Part shown: positions 17,028 through 24,954 of the stretch, piece by piece | Position numbering within the stretch: position 1 is the stretch's first letter | Layout of the letters: each line of letters begins with the position of its first letter | Assembly (NCBI RefSeq): GCF_002798405.1 | Contig: NZ_PGGV01000014.1 | Location: forward strand, 1-64,000 | Length of the DNA stretch: 64,000 nt | From: Glycomyces xiaoerkulensis | GTDB lineage: Bacteria > Actinomycetota > Actinomycetes > Mycobacteriales > Micromonosporaceae | Reading direction: 5' to 3' | Program-made: the position numbers and the translations under genes | Notes under the pieces: generated by a model | What the model was told of the DNA's origin: nothing | What the model saw: the letters and a program-made list of their open reading frames with translations, nothing else | Databases searched by the model: none

Positions 17028-17073
17028 ACCACTCGAGCCACGGCACGGGCTAGTATCGAGGACGGGGGAACGG

Positions 17074-17700
17074 ATGCTGGGAACGGTCGACCGAACGTCG
17101 CTCCAGGAGCTCGCCCGTGCCGAGCTCCCCGGCCTGTACGCCCTCGCCCGGTACCTGACGCGGACCCGGGCCGAGGCCGAGGAGCTGGTGCAGGACACGA
17201 TGGTGCGGGCCTGCCGCTCCTTCGCTTCGCTGAACGACGTCAAGGCCGGCCCCAAATGGCTGCGGGTGATCATGACCAACGTCTGGCGCGACCGGCTGCG
17301 GCGGAACGGGCGCCGGCCCGAGGAGGTCCTGGTCGACCCCTCCCCCGAGCCCGAGCACTTCTCCCTGTACCAGACCCTCGTCGACGAGGACCCCCTGCCG
17401 TGGTCGGACACCATGCACGTGGACTTCCTCGGCGCCTTCTCCGCCGAAGACATCCAGCTTGTGCTGCAACGGGTCCCCGAGCGCTACCGCGTGCCGCTGC
17501 TGCTGCGGTACATGGACGGCTTCGGCACCGGAGAGATCAGCGAGCTGCTGAGCCTGCCGGCGGGGACGGTGTATTCGCTGCTCCACCGTGGCCGGGAGCA
17601 CTTCGAACGGGCACTATGGGAGTATGCGAACGAATCCGGACTACTCGAACAGGGGGCCGGCGCCGAACGCCCGCCGCGGAAGGAGGCCCGATCCCGATGA
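17074..17700 (+). CDS. ECF RNA polymerase sigma factor
   Basis: A 208-residue extracytoplasmic-function sigma factor. Region 2 spans about residues 10-75 (YLTRTRAEAEELVQDTMVRA, WLRVIMTNVWRDRLRR) and region 4 about 125-180 (RVPERYRVPLLLRYMDGF, GEISELLSLPAGTVYSLLHR). I take the ATG at 17074, since GGGGGAA lies upstream; an in-frame start at 17020 would overlap osmC. It overlaps the anti-sigma gene by four bases (ATGA). The domain make-up resembles SigR/SigE-like redox-stress factors. Confidence 0.92.
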   Translation: MLGTVDRTSLQELARAELPGLYALARYLTRTRAEAEELVQDTMVRACRSFASLNDVKAGPKWLRVIMTNVWRDRLRRNGRRPEEVLVDPSPEPEHFSLYQTLVDEDPLPWSDTMHVDFLGAFSAEDIQLVLQRVPERYRVPLLLRYMDGFGTGEISELLSLPAGTVYSLLHRGREHFERALWEYANESGLLEQGAGAERPPRKEARSR

Positions 17701-17942
17701 TCCGCTGCCGTGACGTCGTCGAACGGCTCTGGGCCTACCTCGACGGCGAACTGGACGAGACCGACCACCGCGCCATCGAAGAGCATCTGCGGTTGTGCGT
17801 GCGGTGCTGCGGCGAAACCGAATTCGCCGACGAACTCCGCGGCGTCCTGGCCACCCGCAGCCGACCCGAAATGCCCACCGACGTCAAGGACGTCCTAGAG
17901 GAGTTCATCGACGGGCTCGACCCGACGAACCCGAACACGTAG
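17697..17942 (+). CDS. Zinc-binding anti-sigma factor (ZAS family)
   Basis: An 81-residue RsrA-like protein that would hold the adjacent sigma factor inactive. The ZAS motif His30-x3-Cys34-x2-Cys37 (HLRLCVRC) is intact, with Cys4 and Cys38 also nearby. In RsrA-type proteins oxidation of these cysteines releases zinc and the sigma factor. There is no membrane segment, so sensing is cytoplasmic. Its ATG overlaps the sigma stop codon as ATGA, giving translational coupling. Confidence 0.9.
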   Translation: MIRCRDVVERLWAYLDGELDETDHRAIEEHLRLCVRCCGETEFADELRGVLATRSRPEMPTDVKDVLEEFIDGLDPTNPNT

Positions 17943-17966
17943 CACCACCGACGAGGGGGAGATGGC

Positions 17967-18767
17967 GTGACCAAGGACCTGATGTTCCAGGACGAGATCC
18001 GCACCGTCGTCCGTTCCACTTACGGCCGCCTGCCCAGCGGCGCCGGACGCTCCATGGCGGCTCGCCTCTACAGCGAAGACCAGCTCGGCGACCTCCCCGA
18101 CGAGGCGGTCGACTGGTCACTCGGCGTCGGCAACCCGGTCGCGCACGCCGCGCTCGGACCCGGCGATCACGTCGTCGACCTCGGCTGCGGCGGCGGCATC
18201 GACTCGATCCTGGCCGCGCGGGCGGTAGGACCGACCGGCAGGGTCACCGGCGTCGACACCCTCGCCGAGATGTGCGAACGCACCCGGAAAGCCGCCGAGG
18301 CCGCCGGTGTCGCCGAGTGGTGCGAGGCCGCCCACGGCGAGATGGAGGACCTGCCGCTGCCCGACGACAGCGTGGACGTGGTCATCTCCAACGGCGTGGT
18401 GAACCTGTCGCCGCGCAAGAGCCGGGCGCTGGCCGAGGCCGCCCGGGTCCTGCGCCCCGGCGGCCGGCTGTGCATCTCGGACTTCGTCGTCAGCGACAAC
18501 CTGCCGCCGGAGGTGCTGACCTCGGGGGCCGCGTGGGCCGGCTGCATCGCCGGCGCGCTGTCCGAAGAGGTGCTGGCCAAGAAGCTCGCCAACAGCGGAT
18601 TCACCAATGTCGAACTGGGCGAGCGGATCCCGTTCAGCATCGACGACGTCGCCGTCTACCCGCTGTTCGACGACGAGGTGATCCGGTTGATGAAACGCGT
18701 GGTGCCCGAGTCCGAGCAGCGGCAGATCGCCACCTGCGTCATCGCGAAGGCCGAACACCCGGGCTGA
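17967..18767 (+). CDS. ArsM-like SAM-dependent methyltransferase, copy 1
   Basis: A 266-residue class I methyltransferase. It has SAM motif I (VVDLGCGGGIDS, about residues 70-81), an acidic loop GVDTLAEMCE, and LPLPDDSVDVVISNGVVNLS. The layout is that of arsenite methyltransferases, but the position of a catalytic Cys (normally SNCVxNL) is Gly here, while the later Cys in GCIAGAL is kept. True arsenite methylation is therefore doubtful. The GTG start has GAGGGGGA upstream. It follows the anti-sigma gene by 24 bases and is probably in the same operon. Confidence 0.85.
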   Translation: MTKDLMFQDEIRTVVRSTYGRLPSGAGRSMAARLYSEDQLGDLPDEAVDWSLGVGNPVAHAALGPGDHVVDLGCGGGIDSILAARAVGPTGRVTGVDTLAEMCERTRKAAEAAGVAEWCEAAHGEMEDLPLPDDSVDVVISNGVVNLSPRKSRALAEAARVLRPGGRLCISDFVVSDNLPPEVLTSGAAWAGCIAGALSEEVLAKKLANSGFTNVELGERIPFSIDDVAVYPLFDDEVIRLMKRVVPESEQRQIATCVIAKAEHPG

Positions 18768-18863
18768 CCGCCGGGCGGTTCGGTGCCTCGCAAACGCAAT
18801 GGGAAGCGCGCCGGGGTCGTCCTTACCCGTATCCGTCCATGACGATGACGCAGGAGGACCACC

Positions 18864-19649
18864 ATGGCACAGACGCACACCGAACTGCCGGTCGACCCCG
18901 CGGCGCTGCGCGCGTCCGTACGCGAGAAGTACCGCGATGTGGCGCTGCACCCGGACGGCCGCTTCCACTTCCACAACGGACGGCCTCTGGCCGCCCTCCT
19001 GGGATACGACCGGGCCCAGGTCGATTCCCTCCCCGACCGCGCCGTCGAGTCTTTCGCCGGGGTCGCGAACCCGTTCGGGTTCCACCCGATCGGCCAGAAC
19101 GACCGGCTGGTCGACATCGGCAGCGGCGGCGGGTTCGACTCGTTCGTCGCCACCCAGTTGGTCGGCCCCGAGGGCCGGGTGGTCGGCGTCGACATGACCC
19201 CGGAGATGCTGGCCAAGTCGCGCCGGACGGCCGAGGAGCTCGAACTGCGCAATGTGGAGTTCCGCGAGGGCATCGCCGAGAACCTGCCGATCGAGGACGG
19301 CTGGGCCGACGTGGTCGTCTCCAACGGCGTGCTCAACCTGGTCGCCGACAAGGCGGCGGTGTTCACCGAGATCTTCCGGGTGCTGCGCGGCGGCGGCCGA
19401 CTGCAGTTCGCCGACATCGCCGTGAACGAGACGGTTCCGGCCGACGCGGCCTGCAACATCGACCTGTGGACCGACTGCATCGCAGGCGGACAGTCCAAGG
19501 AGGGCTGGCGGTCGGTCATCGAGGGCGCGGGCTTCGTCGACGTCGAGATCGGACCCGCCGTGGACGTCTTCGCCGGAGCCGGCGGGGAGGAGAACGCGCG
19601 GCGATTCAACGTCCTCGCGCACGTCTTCTACGCCCGCAAGCCCGAGTGA
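18864..19649 (+). CDS. ArsM-like SAM-dependent methyltransferase, copy 2
   Basis: A 261-residue paralogue of the preceding gene with motif I VDIGSGGGFDS, loop GVDMTPEM and the same Cys-to-Gly change (VSNGVLNLV). It also keeps the second Cys in DCIAGG. The ATG follows GGAGG by seven bases. It lies 96 bases after copy 1, likely co-transcribed. Two such non-canonical copies behind an ECF sigma factor suggest a substrate other than arsenite, which cannot be named from sequence. Confidence 0.85.
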   Translation: MAQTHTELPVDPAALRASVREKYRDVALHPDGRFHFHNGRPLAALLGYDRAQVDSLPDRAVESFAGVANPFGFHPIGQNDRLVDIGSGGGFDSFVATQLVGPEGRVVGVDMTPEMLAKSRRTAEELELRNVEFREGIAENLPIEDGWADVVVSNGVLNLVADKAAVFTEIFRVLRGGGRLQFADIAVNETVPADAACNIDLWTDCIAGGQSKEGWRSVIEGAGFVDVEIGPAVDVFAGAGGEENARRFNVLAHVFYARKPE

Positions 19650-19736
19650 CCGCACAGTCGACTCCGGGTCCGGAATCGTCCGGAACGGCCCGTCCGATTG
19701 CGCGGTTGGGCGGTCACCGAGTGCTACATTCTGCCG

Positions 19737-20243
19737 ATGAGCTACAGCCGGGAGGCCGAGCGCGGTATCGGCACGGCCGAACACACGCACACGGTGGCGC
19801 GCAAGCGCGCCGCCGCCTGCGTGGTCTTCACCGACGGCGCCGGACGGGTGCTGCTCTGCGAGCCTACGTACAAGCGGGTGTGGGAGGCGCCCGGCGGCGC
19901 GGTGGAGGCCGGGGAGTCGCCGCGCGGCGCGGCGGTCCGCGAGGTGAGTGAGGAACTGGGGCTCAAGGTCGAGCCGGGTCGGCTGGCGGCGGTCGACTGG
20001 GTGCCGCCGATGGACGGCCGGACCGAGGCGATGGTCTACGTCTTCGACGGCGGGCGCCTCGATCCGGAGCTGACGTCAACGATCGCGCTCGCCGCCGACG
20101 AGCTGCGCTCCTGGCGGTGGTGCACGATTCCCCAGGTGCATGAGCGGATGCGCCCGCTGGTGGCCCGCCGGATCGAATCCGCGCTTGCGGCACTCGAGAG
20201 CGGAGTGACGGCGTACCTGGAGGCCGGCCATCCGGTCGGATAG
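19737..20243 (+). CDS. NUDIX hydrolase
   Basis: A 168-residue pyrophosphohydrolase with an intact Nudix box at about residues 60-82 (GGAVEAGES then REVSEELGL), which binds magnesium and cleaves nucleoside-diphosphate derivatives. The substrate is unknown. I prefer the ATG at 19737; TACATT lies about eight bases upstream and looks like a -10 box, so the message may be leaderless. The frame is open upstream to a TTG at 19698. It converges with the acyl-CoA-dehydrogenase-like gene. Confidence 0.88.
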   Translation: MSYSREAERGIGTAEHTHTVARKRAAACVVFTDGAGRVLLCEPTYKRVWEAPGGAVEAGESPRGAAVREVSEELGLKVEPGRLAAVDWVPPMDGRTEAMVYVFDGGRLDPELTSTIALAADELRSWRWCTIPQVHERMRPLVARRIESALAALESGVTAYLEAGHPVG

Positions 20244-20259
20244 CCGGCCTCGTGCTTCG

Positions 20260-21414
20260 TCAGCGCGCCGGTCCCCCGTCGCGGACCGGCTCGGGGACGC
20301 CGTCGAGCAGTGACTTTCCGGCGGACCGGTAGAGGCTGTCGTGGATGCCGTCGGCGTACTGCAGCGCCGCGAGGTCGGACCGCGCTTTCGCGATCGGGTG
20401 CGAGCGCTGGAAGCCGACTGCGCCTATCAAGGGCGCCAAGCGGTCCACTGCCTGGACGGCGACGTCCACGCCGTGGGCCTTGCCCGCCGTCGGGGCGGCT
20501 CCGGCGGTGCCGTCGCGGGCGGCGTGGAAGGCCAGCAGAGTCGCGGCGTTGATCGCCGCCCAGGACTGCCCGAGGGCGATCATGGCGTTGTCGCGGACCC
20601 GCGGCAGGTCGCTGGTGGCGAGCCTGGTCGCCAGCGTGGCGCGGACCCGGTCGCAGACCCCGGCGGCGGCTCCCAGCGCGCACGCGGTGACCAGCGGGCG
20701 GAAGCGCGCGAAGTGGGAGCGGAAGATCGCCGCGCCTTTGCCGGGGCGCCCCAGCAGGTGCGTGCCGGGGTCGACGGCCACCCGGTCGAGGTGGAGCAGG
20801 CCCCAGCTCCAGCCGCCGAGTCCGGCCGGATCGACCATCTGCCTGGTGAGACCCCTGGAGTCGGCGTCGACGACGACCGCGGCGATGGACCCGTCCGGGT
20901 CCCGCGTGAACACGACGAAGGCTTCGGCTTCGGTCAGGCGGGAGACCCACCGTTTCGAGCCGTTGATCCGCCATCGGCCGTCAGCGCCGGGGACGGCGGC
21001 GGTGGTGATCTCCCGGATGCGGGAGCCGCCGTGTGCCTCGGTGGCGGCGATGCCGACCAGTCCCCCGGCCGCGAGCCGGTCGCGCCAGTACGCGGCGAGG
21101 TCGGGCGGGGCGTGGTCGAGGATCATCTGTCCGTGTCCGGTGCCGGTGGCCTCGCGCAGGTCGAGGTCGCGGTATCCGGCGAGGAACTGCGCCGCAGCCT
21201 GCCACTGGGGGCCTTCGGGGCCGTCGGGCGCCCGGTGCCCGGCGAGTCGGCGGCGGAGCCGCAGCAGCCAGGCCGATCGGGCGGCCGGGTCGGCCGGGCC
21301 GGGGTCGGTGGGGGCCAGTGCGGCCAGGTCGGCGTCGAGCGCTTTCAGGGAGGACCACCGGCGGTGGTGGAGGCTGGGGCGCAGAGCGTCGAGCCAGTCG
21401 AGCGGGGTGTTCAC
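20260..21414 (-). CDS. Acyl-CoA dehydrogenase-like flavoprotein
   Basis: A 384-residue protein of the acyl-CoA dehydrogenase fold. The middle domain is seen as GLVGIAATEAHGGSRIREI and WRINGSKRWVSRL, and the C-terminal helical domain contains RFRPLVTACALGAAAGVCD. Start is GTG at 21412-21414, overlapping the stop of the upstream transferase gene as GTGA. The frame stays open a long way upstream, but that part is an Arg/Pro-rich artefact. The family includes N-acyl-amine and secondary-metabolite oxidases, so pairing with an acyltransferase rather than with beta-oxidation genes hints at a biosynthetic role (inference). Confidence 0.85.
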   Translation of the reverse strand: MNTPLDWLDALRPSLHHRRWSSLKALDADLAALAPTDPGPADPAARSAWLLRLRRRLAGHRAPDGPEGPQWQAAAQFLAGYRDLDLREATGTGHGQMILDHAPPDLAAYWRDRLAAGGLVGIAATEAHGGSRIREITTAAVPGADGRWRINGSKRWVSRLTEAEAFVVFTRDPDGSIAAVVVDADSRGLTRQMVDPAGLGGWSWGLLHLDRVAVDPGTHLLGRPGKGAAIFRSHFARFRPLVTACALGAAAGVCDRVRATLATRLATSDLPRVRDNAMIALGQSWAAINAATLLAFHAARDGTAGAAPTAGKAHGVDVAVQAVDRLAPLIGAVGFQRSHPIAKARSDLAALQYADGIHDSLYRSAGKSLLDGVPEPVRDGGPAR

Positions 21415-22184
21415 GGCGTGCCTCCGTTCCGGGCGCGGGCGGGGCCGCCGTAGACGACGGTGTCGGCGGCGACGTCGCGGGTCACCACGGACCCGGCGCC
21501 GACCAGGGCGCGGGCGCCGATGACGACGCCGGCCAGGAGGATCGCGCCGGTGCCGACCTTCGCGCCGGTGTCGATGCGGGGCGGGGCGAGCGGCTGCTGC
21601 CGTGCCGGGTCGCGCCAGATGAGTCGCTTGTCGTTGATGGTGCGCACGCCCGCGCCGACGAACGCGCCGTCGCCGATGTGCATGTCGGCGGTGAGGTGGG
21701 AACCGGGCGAGCAGCGCACGCCCGCGCCGATGCGGACGCCGCGCTCGACGGTGAGGTGGTGGCCGAGCTGGCTGTCGGCGCCGATGGCGACGCCGGTGCG
21801 CAGCAGGGTGTGGTGGCCGACGGTGGTGCGCGGCCCGATCTCGACTCCGGCGTAGGCGACGGCTCCGGCTCGCAGGACGGCGCCGGTTCCGATGCGGGTC
21901 GCGGCGCCCTCTCCCCGGTGGTACGCCCGGAGGGCGTAGCCGGTCTCGGGTTCGCCGACGACGCAGCCGTGGCCGATCTCGGTGTCGGCGGCGAGGTCGG
22001 TGCCGCCGTGGAGGACGGCGAAGGCGCCGATCCGGCATCGGGGGCCGATGACGATGCGGCGCCGGTGGCCGGTGCGGTCGGCGGGGATGAGTTGCGCGGT
22101 GGGGTGGATGCGGGCGTCGGCGGCGACTGCGGCAAGTCCTTCGGCTGCGGCTGCGGCCCATTCGGGTGGCGGTTGTTGTGACAT
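21411..22184 (-). CDS. Hexapeptide-repeat (left-handed beta-helix) acyltransferase
   Basis: A 257-residue protein rich in hexapeptide repeats (IGPRCRIGAFAVL, IGTGAVLRAGAVAYAGVEIG, VGTGAILLAGVVIGARALVG). It ends in the usual VVTRDVAADTVVYGGPA. It should form a trimer that O- or N-acylates a sugar or amino-sugar using an acyl-CoA. The ATG at 22182-22184 follows AAGGAA by eight bases; an upstream extension would remove the intergenic operators. It is translationally coupled to the dehydrogenase-like gene by GTGA. Confidence 0.88.
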   Translation of the reverse strand: MSQQPPPEWAAAAAEGLAAVAADARIHPTAQLIPADRTGHRRRIVIGPRCRIGAFAVLHGGTDLAADTEIGHGCVVGEPETGYALRAYHRGEGAATRIGTGAVLRAGAVAYAGVEIGPRTTVGHHTLLRTGVAIGADSQLGHHLTVERGVRIGAGVRCSPGSHLTADMHIGDGAFVGAGVRTINDKRLIWRDPARQQPLAPPRIDTGAKVGTGAILLAGVVIGARALVGAGSVVTRDVAADTVVYGGPARARNGGTP

Positions 22185-22249
22185 CGGCGGTTCCTTCGGA
22201 TCGGGGCGGGCCTCCGCTGCCCGCCTGACCCGAGTCCACCTCGCACAAA

Positions 22250-22304
22250 ATTGATCTTCAATGGACTGTTCACTGTCGGCAACCCGATTGCACGGCCTGC
22301 AATC
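22250..22304. promoter_or_regulatory. Two inverted repeats between transferase and XRE genes
   Basis: ATTGA-TCT-TCAAT (22250-22262) and the perfect seven-base inverted repeat GATTGCA-CGGCC-TGCAATC (22286-22304) lie in the divergent intergenic region. The adjacent XRE regulator is the likely ligand of one or both. Confidence 0.55.
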
Positions 22305-22336
22305 CACGTGCACGCTGAATGCGGAGGCGATTCCCC

Positions 22337-23626
22337 GTGTCAAAACCTCCGCACTCGCTTCGGCCGCCGCAGATCAGCGACGCCGAGATCGGCCGTGTCC
22401 TGAAAGCGGCTCGGCATTCGCTGGGACTCGACCAGCTCGGTGCCGGAGCCCGATGCGGATTCTCGGCCGCCACGGTCTCCCGATGGGAACAAGGCAAACG
22501 CAACTGGACAGTGGGCGACCTCGCGCGGGTGGCGGCGGCCCTGAACGTGCCCTCGTATCTGGTCGGACTCACCGATCCGAGGCCCGGAAATGTCGTGGCG
22601 CAGGTTTCGCAAGCGGTCTCCGTGCGGGATGATGAGCACATGAGACGCCGCACGTTCTTCGCCGCCGGCCTGACCGCCGTCTCCGCCGCGATCGGCGGGT
22701 CGTCGGCCGACCGCGGGATCGAGAACGCCCTGTTCGGGGATGCCACCGCCGAACCGGTGAGCCTGCGGCTCCTGGGCGGGCAGGTGGCGGCGGCCGAACG
22801 CACATTGGAGGCGGCCGGGCTCGGCGAGCTGAACCGGCGTCTGCCGCGCCTGCTCAGTACGGCCCGGGCCACGTGGGAAGCGGTCACCGGGAGCGCCAAG
22901 GAACGGGCCGCGTCCCTGTTCTCCAGGGCACTGAGCGTGACCTCGCAGCAGCAGATCCGCGTGTCCCGCGAATCGATCGCCTCGGTGGCGGCCGACCGCG
23001 CGGCACGCTACGCCGAGCTCGCCGGGGACCCGGTGGCGATGGCCGGGGCCGCGCGGAACCAGGCGGTCGTGCTGCGCCGGGCGGGCAGCCCACTCGCCGA
23101 CAAGGTGATGATCGACGCCGCCGAACTCCTTCGCGCCGAAACCGCGCTGCGCGGCGCGGATTCGGCGGGGATGTACGGCAAGATCCTCGCCTCGGCCGCC
23201 TACACCGCCGCCGGGCATGACGACCGCGACGCCGCCGCCGAGTATCTATCGGCCGCAGGAGGAGCGATCGAGCCGTTCGGCGACACGCCGCGATTGGCGC
23301 GCGCCGATCTCGACGTCTTCGCCGTGTCCTGCGATCGGGTGCTCGGCGACTACGGGTCCGCGCTGCACCATGCGCACGCGGTGGACCTCCAGGCGGTACC
23401 GGAGGCGCACGAGCGTGGAAGGTACTGGCAGGACGTCGGCCTGGCGGCCCATGGGCGGGGCCGGATCGATCTCGCGATCGAGGCCCTCGCCGAACTCGAC
23501 CAGACCGCCCCGCAGTACCTGCACCACCGTCCGTGGTCACGACGTCTGGTGGAGGACCTGCTGTACACCCGCGAGGGCGGGTCGTCACCGCTGCTGCATC
23601 GACTGGGTGCCCGATACGGACTGTGA
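22337..23626 (+). CDS. XRE-family regulator with helical-repeat C-terminus
   Basis: About 429 residues. The N-terminal helix-turn-helix (about residues 15-70: GRVLKAARHSLGLDQLGAGA, FSAATVSRWEQGKR) is followed by a long helical, TPR-like region to the C-terminus. This is a common actinobacterial design that may sense a small molecule or peptide. I prefer the GTG at 22337 since GGAGG lies nine bases upstream. An ATG at 22319 in the same frame lacks a ribosome site and would add six residues. It is divergent from the acyltransferase/dehydrogenase pair, which it probably regulates. Confidence 0.85.
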   Translation: MSKPPHSLRPPQISDAEIGRVLKAARHSLGLDQLGAGARCGFSAATVSRWEQGKRNWTVGDLARVAAALNVPSYLVGLTDPRPGNVVAQVSQAVSVRDDEHMRRRTFFAAGLTAVSAAIGGSSADRGIENALFGDATAEPVSLRLLGGQVAAAERTLEAAGLGELNRRLPRLLSTARATWEAVTGSAKERAASLFSRALSVTSQQQIRVSRESIASVAADRAARYAELAGDPVAMAGAARNQAVVLRRAGSPLADKVMIDAAELLRAETALRGADSAGMYGKILASAAYTAAGHDDRDAAAEYLSAAGGAIEPFGDTPRLARADLDVFAVSCDRVLGDYGSALHHAHAVDLQAVPEAHERGRYWQDVGLAAHGRGRIDLAIEALAELDQTAPQYLHHRPWSRRLVEDLLYTREGGSSPLLHRLGARYGL

Positions 23627-24150
23627 ACCGGGCGATCCCGAGTGTCGGGATCGAGCCGGCCGGACCGGAACTGCCGGGCCCACCGGCGCGGGTGGCTCGA
23701 AGGTCTCGCTGTCGACCGCGCGGCGATCACCTCTGCAGTCCGTCTGGGTCGAGCTTCGGGCGGCGGCGACGGAAAGGCCGAAGGGCAACGAGGTCGCATG
23801 CCGGAACGAGACCGAGCCGAGTCGGGAGAGACAAGGCGTATCCGGGACCGGCCCGGTAGCGGCCGGTAGGCGGGGCCGCTCCGGGAGTGGACTTCTCGAT
23901 TCCGATTGCGAGGCAAGAAACATGAATCTTCTATACCCCTAGCGGGTGATATCGAACGACCGTTTTGCGACCTATACTGGATAGCTAGCACGAACAAGCA
24001 TAAACAGAAGGTTTGTACGAAACAGCGGAGGGAGGTCGAGATGGGCCCGGACGCAAACCGACCGCGACGCCCCTGCCGCCGCGCTCCGCTCGCGGATCGA
24101 GACCGCTGCCCTTGCCGCCGCCATCGAGTGCACCGGCGAACGCCTCCGCC
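23627..24150. other. Degenerate stretch without intact genes
   Basis: No complete gene was seen. Short frames here (for example one spelling RIETAALAAAIECTGERLRR at about 24090-24150) may be shifted remains of the HNH-endonuclease gene whose recognisable core starts at 24151. An AT-richer patch at about 23925-24010 separates it from the XRE gene. Confidence 0.45.
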
Positions 24151-24261
24151 GCGAGGTCAGCGGCTTCTCCTCCATCCGGGACCGGCTGCGCCTGGCATGG
24201 CTGCACTCGAACGGTCTCCTGGACCGAGGCACATCACCTGGTCCCCTGGTCTAAGGCTGCA
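24151..24261 (+). pseudogene. Remnant of DUF222/HNH-endonuclease (13E12-type) gene
   Basis: The frame reads CAWHGCTRTVSWTEAHHLVP, which matches the zinc-binding HNH core of the actinobacterial 13E12/DUF222 family (usually C-x2-GC ... EAHH-x3-W). The usual continuation into LLCRRHH is missing; the sequence changes abruptly at about 24262, and no start or N-terminal domain is intact. It marks the left border of a mosaic region. Confidence 0.7.
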
Positions 24262-24514
24262 AATTTGCGGTCTATGTTTTCCCTGCTCATAGCCTATTAC
24301 TGTTGTGACGGTTGGCAGGACTCACGCATGGCCGTCGTCAGGCGAGGCGGCTGGGGGCTGGGCCGCGCGTTCCTCGCCGCTCTGCATGTAGTCGCGCTCG
24401 GCGGCGTAGGCGCGTTCGATGTCCATGTCGTTGCCGGCCTGATCCGGCACCCCGGTCGAGCGCCGTGGCGAACGCCTGCCTGAACGACTCGGGTGCCACT
24501 GCTTCGGGGCCCGG

Positions 24515-24757
24515 TACGCGTTGGACCGAGGGCCGATCGAGCACGAGCTGGATCTTCTGTCCCTGGAAGTGGGCGATGAGCTTAGCGAAGAATGCGATGC
24601 AGGTCGATGCGTCGAAGCGGCCGGGGAAGATCGTGAAGTACCTCTTGCCGGTCGTCGCGATCGCACTCATCGCGTTGAGGCCGAACCGATTCCCGGTACG
24701 GGCTACCACCGGTGTCTGTCCCTTCGCACCCCAGGTCCGGCCCGAGAGGTGATCGTG
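24515..24757 (-). mobile_element. IS630-family transposase remnant
   Basis: On the minus strand the frame reads SGRTWGAKGQTPVVARTGNR, then FGLNAMSAIATTGKRYF and FFAKLIAHFQGQKIQLVLDR. This is the middle-to-late part of the IS630/Tc1-like DDE catalytic domain. A stop codon (TGA) lies just upstream of the recognisable part. The C-terminal end after VLDRPSVQRV is replaced by unrelated sequence, so the element is dead. No terminal inverted repeats were identified. Confidence 0.75.
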
Positions 24758-24954
24758 TCAACGGACAGTGCGTGGGTGTCACGCGGGTGCAGTGCGGGTG
24801 TGGCCGTTCGCGTCGGCCGTCCTGCGTGTGTCGACGTTCTGACCTGCTTTTTCGCGGTCTCGGCGGGAGCGGCCGGGGTGGGGGCATCTGATCGAGCAGG
24901 TCCCTGCACCGGGACCGGTCGTGGGCCACCCGGTCTAGGCGCGGGACCTGCGCA

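Noticed and set aside
24262-24514. Minus-strand frame tail with IERAYAAERDYMQ as a possible transposase C-terminus
   Set aside because: Does not match IS630 C-terminal motifs and is in a different frame; origin unclear.
24758-24954. Minus-strand stretch upstream of the IS630 remnant as its missing N-terminal part
   Set aside because: Frames are Arg/Pro/His-rich with stops and show no transposase helix-turn-helix or first catalytic Asp.
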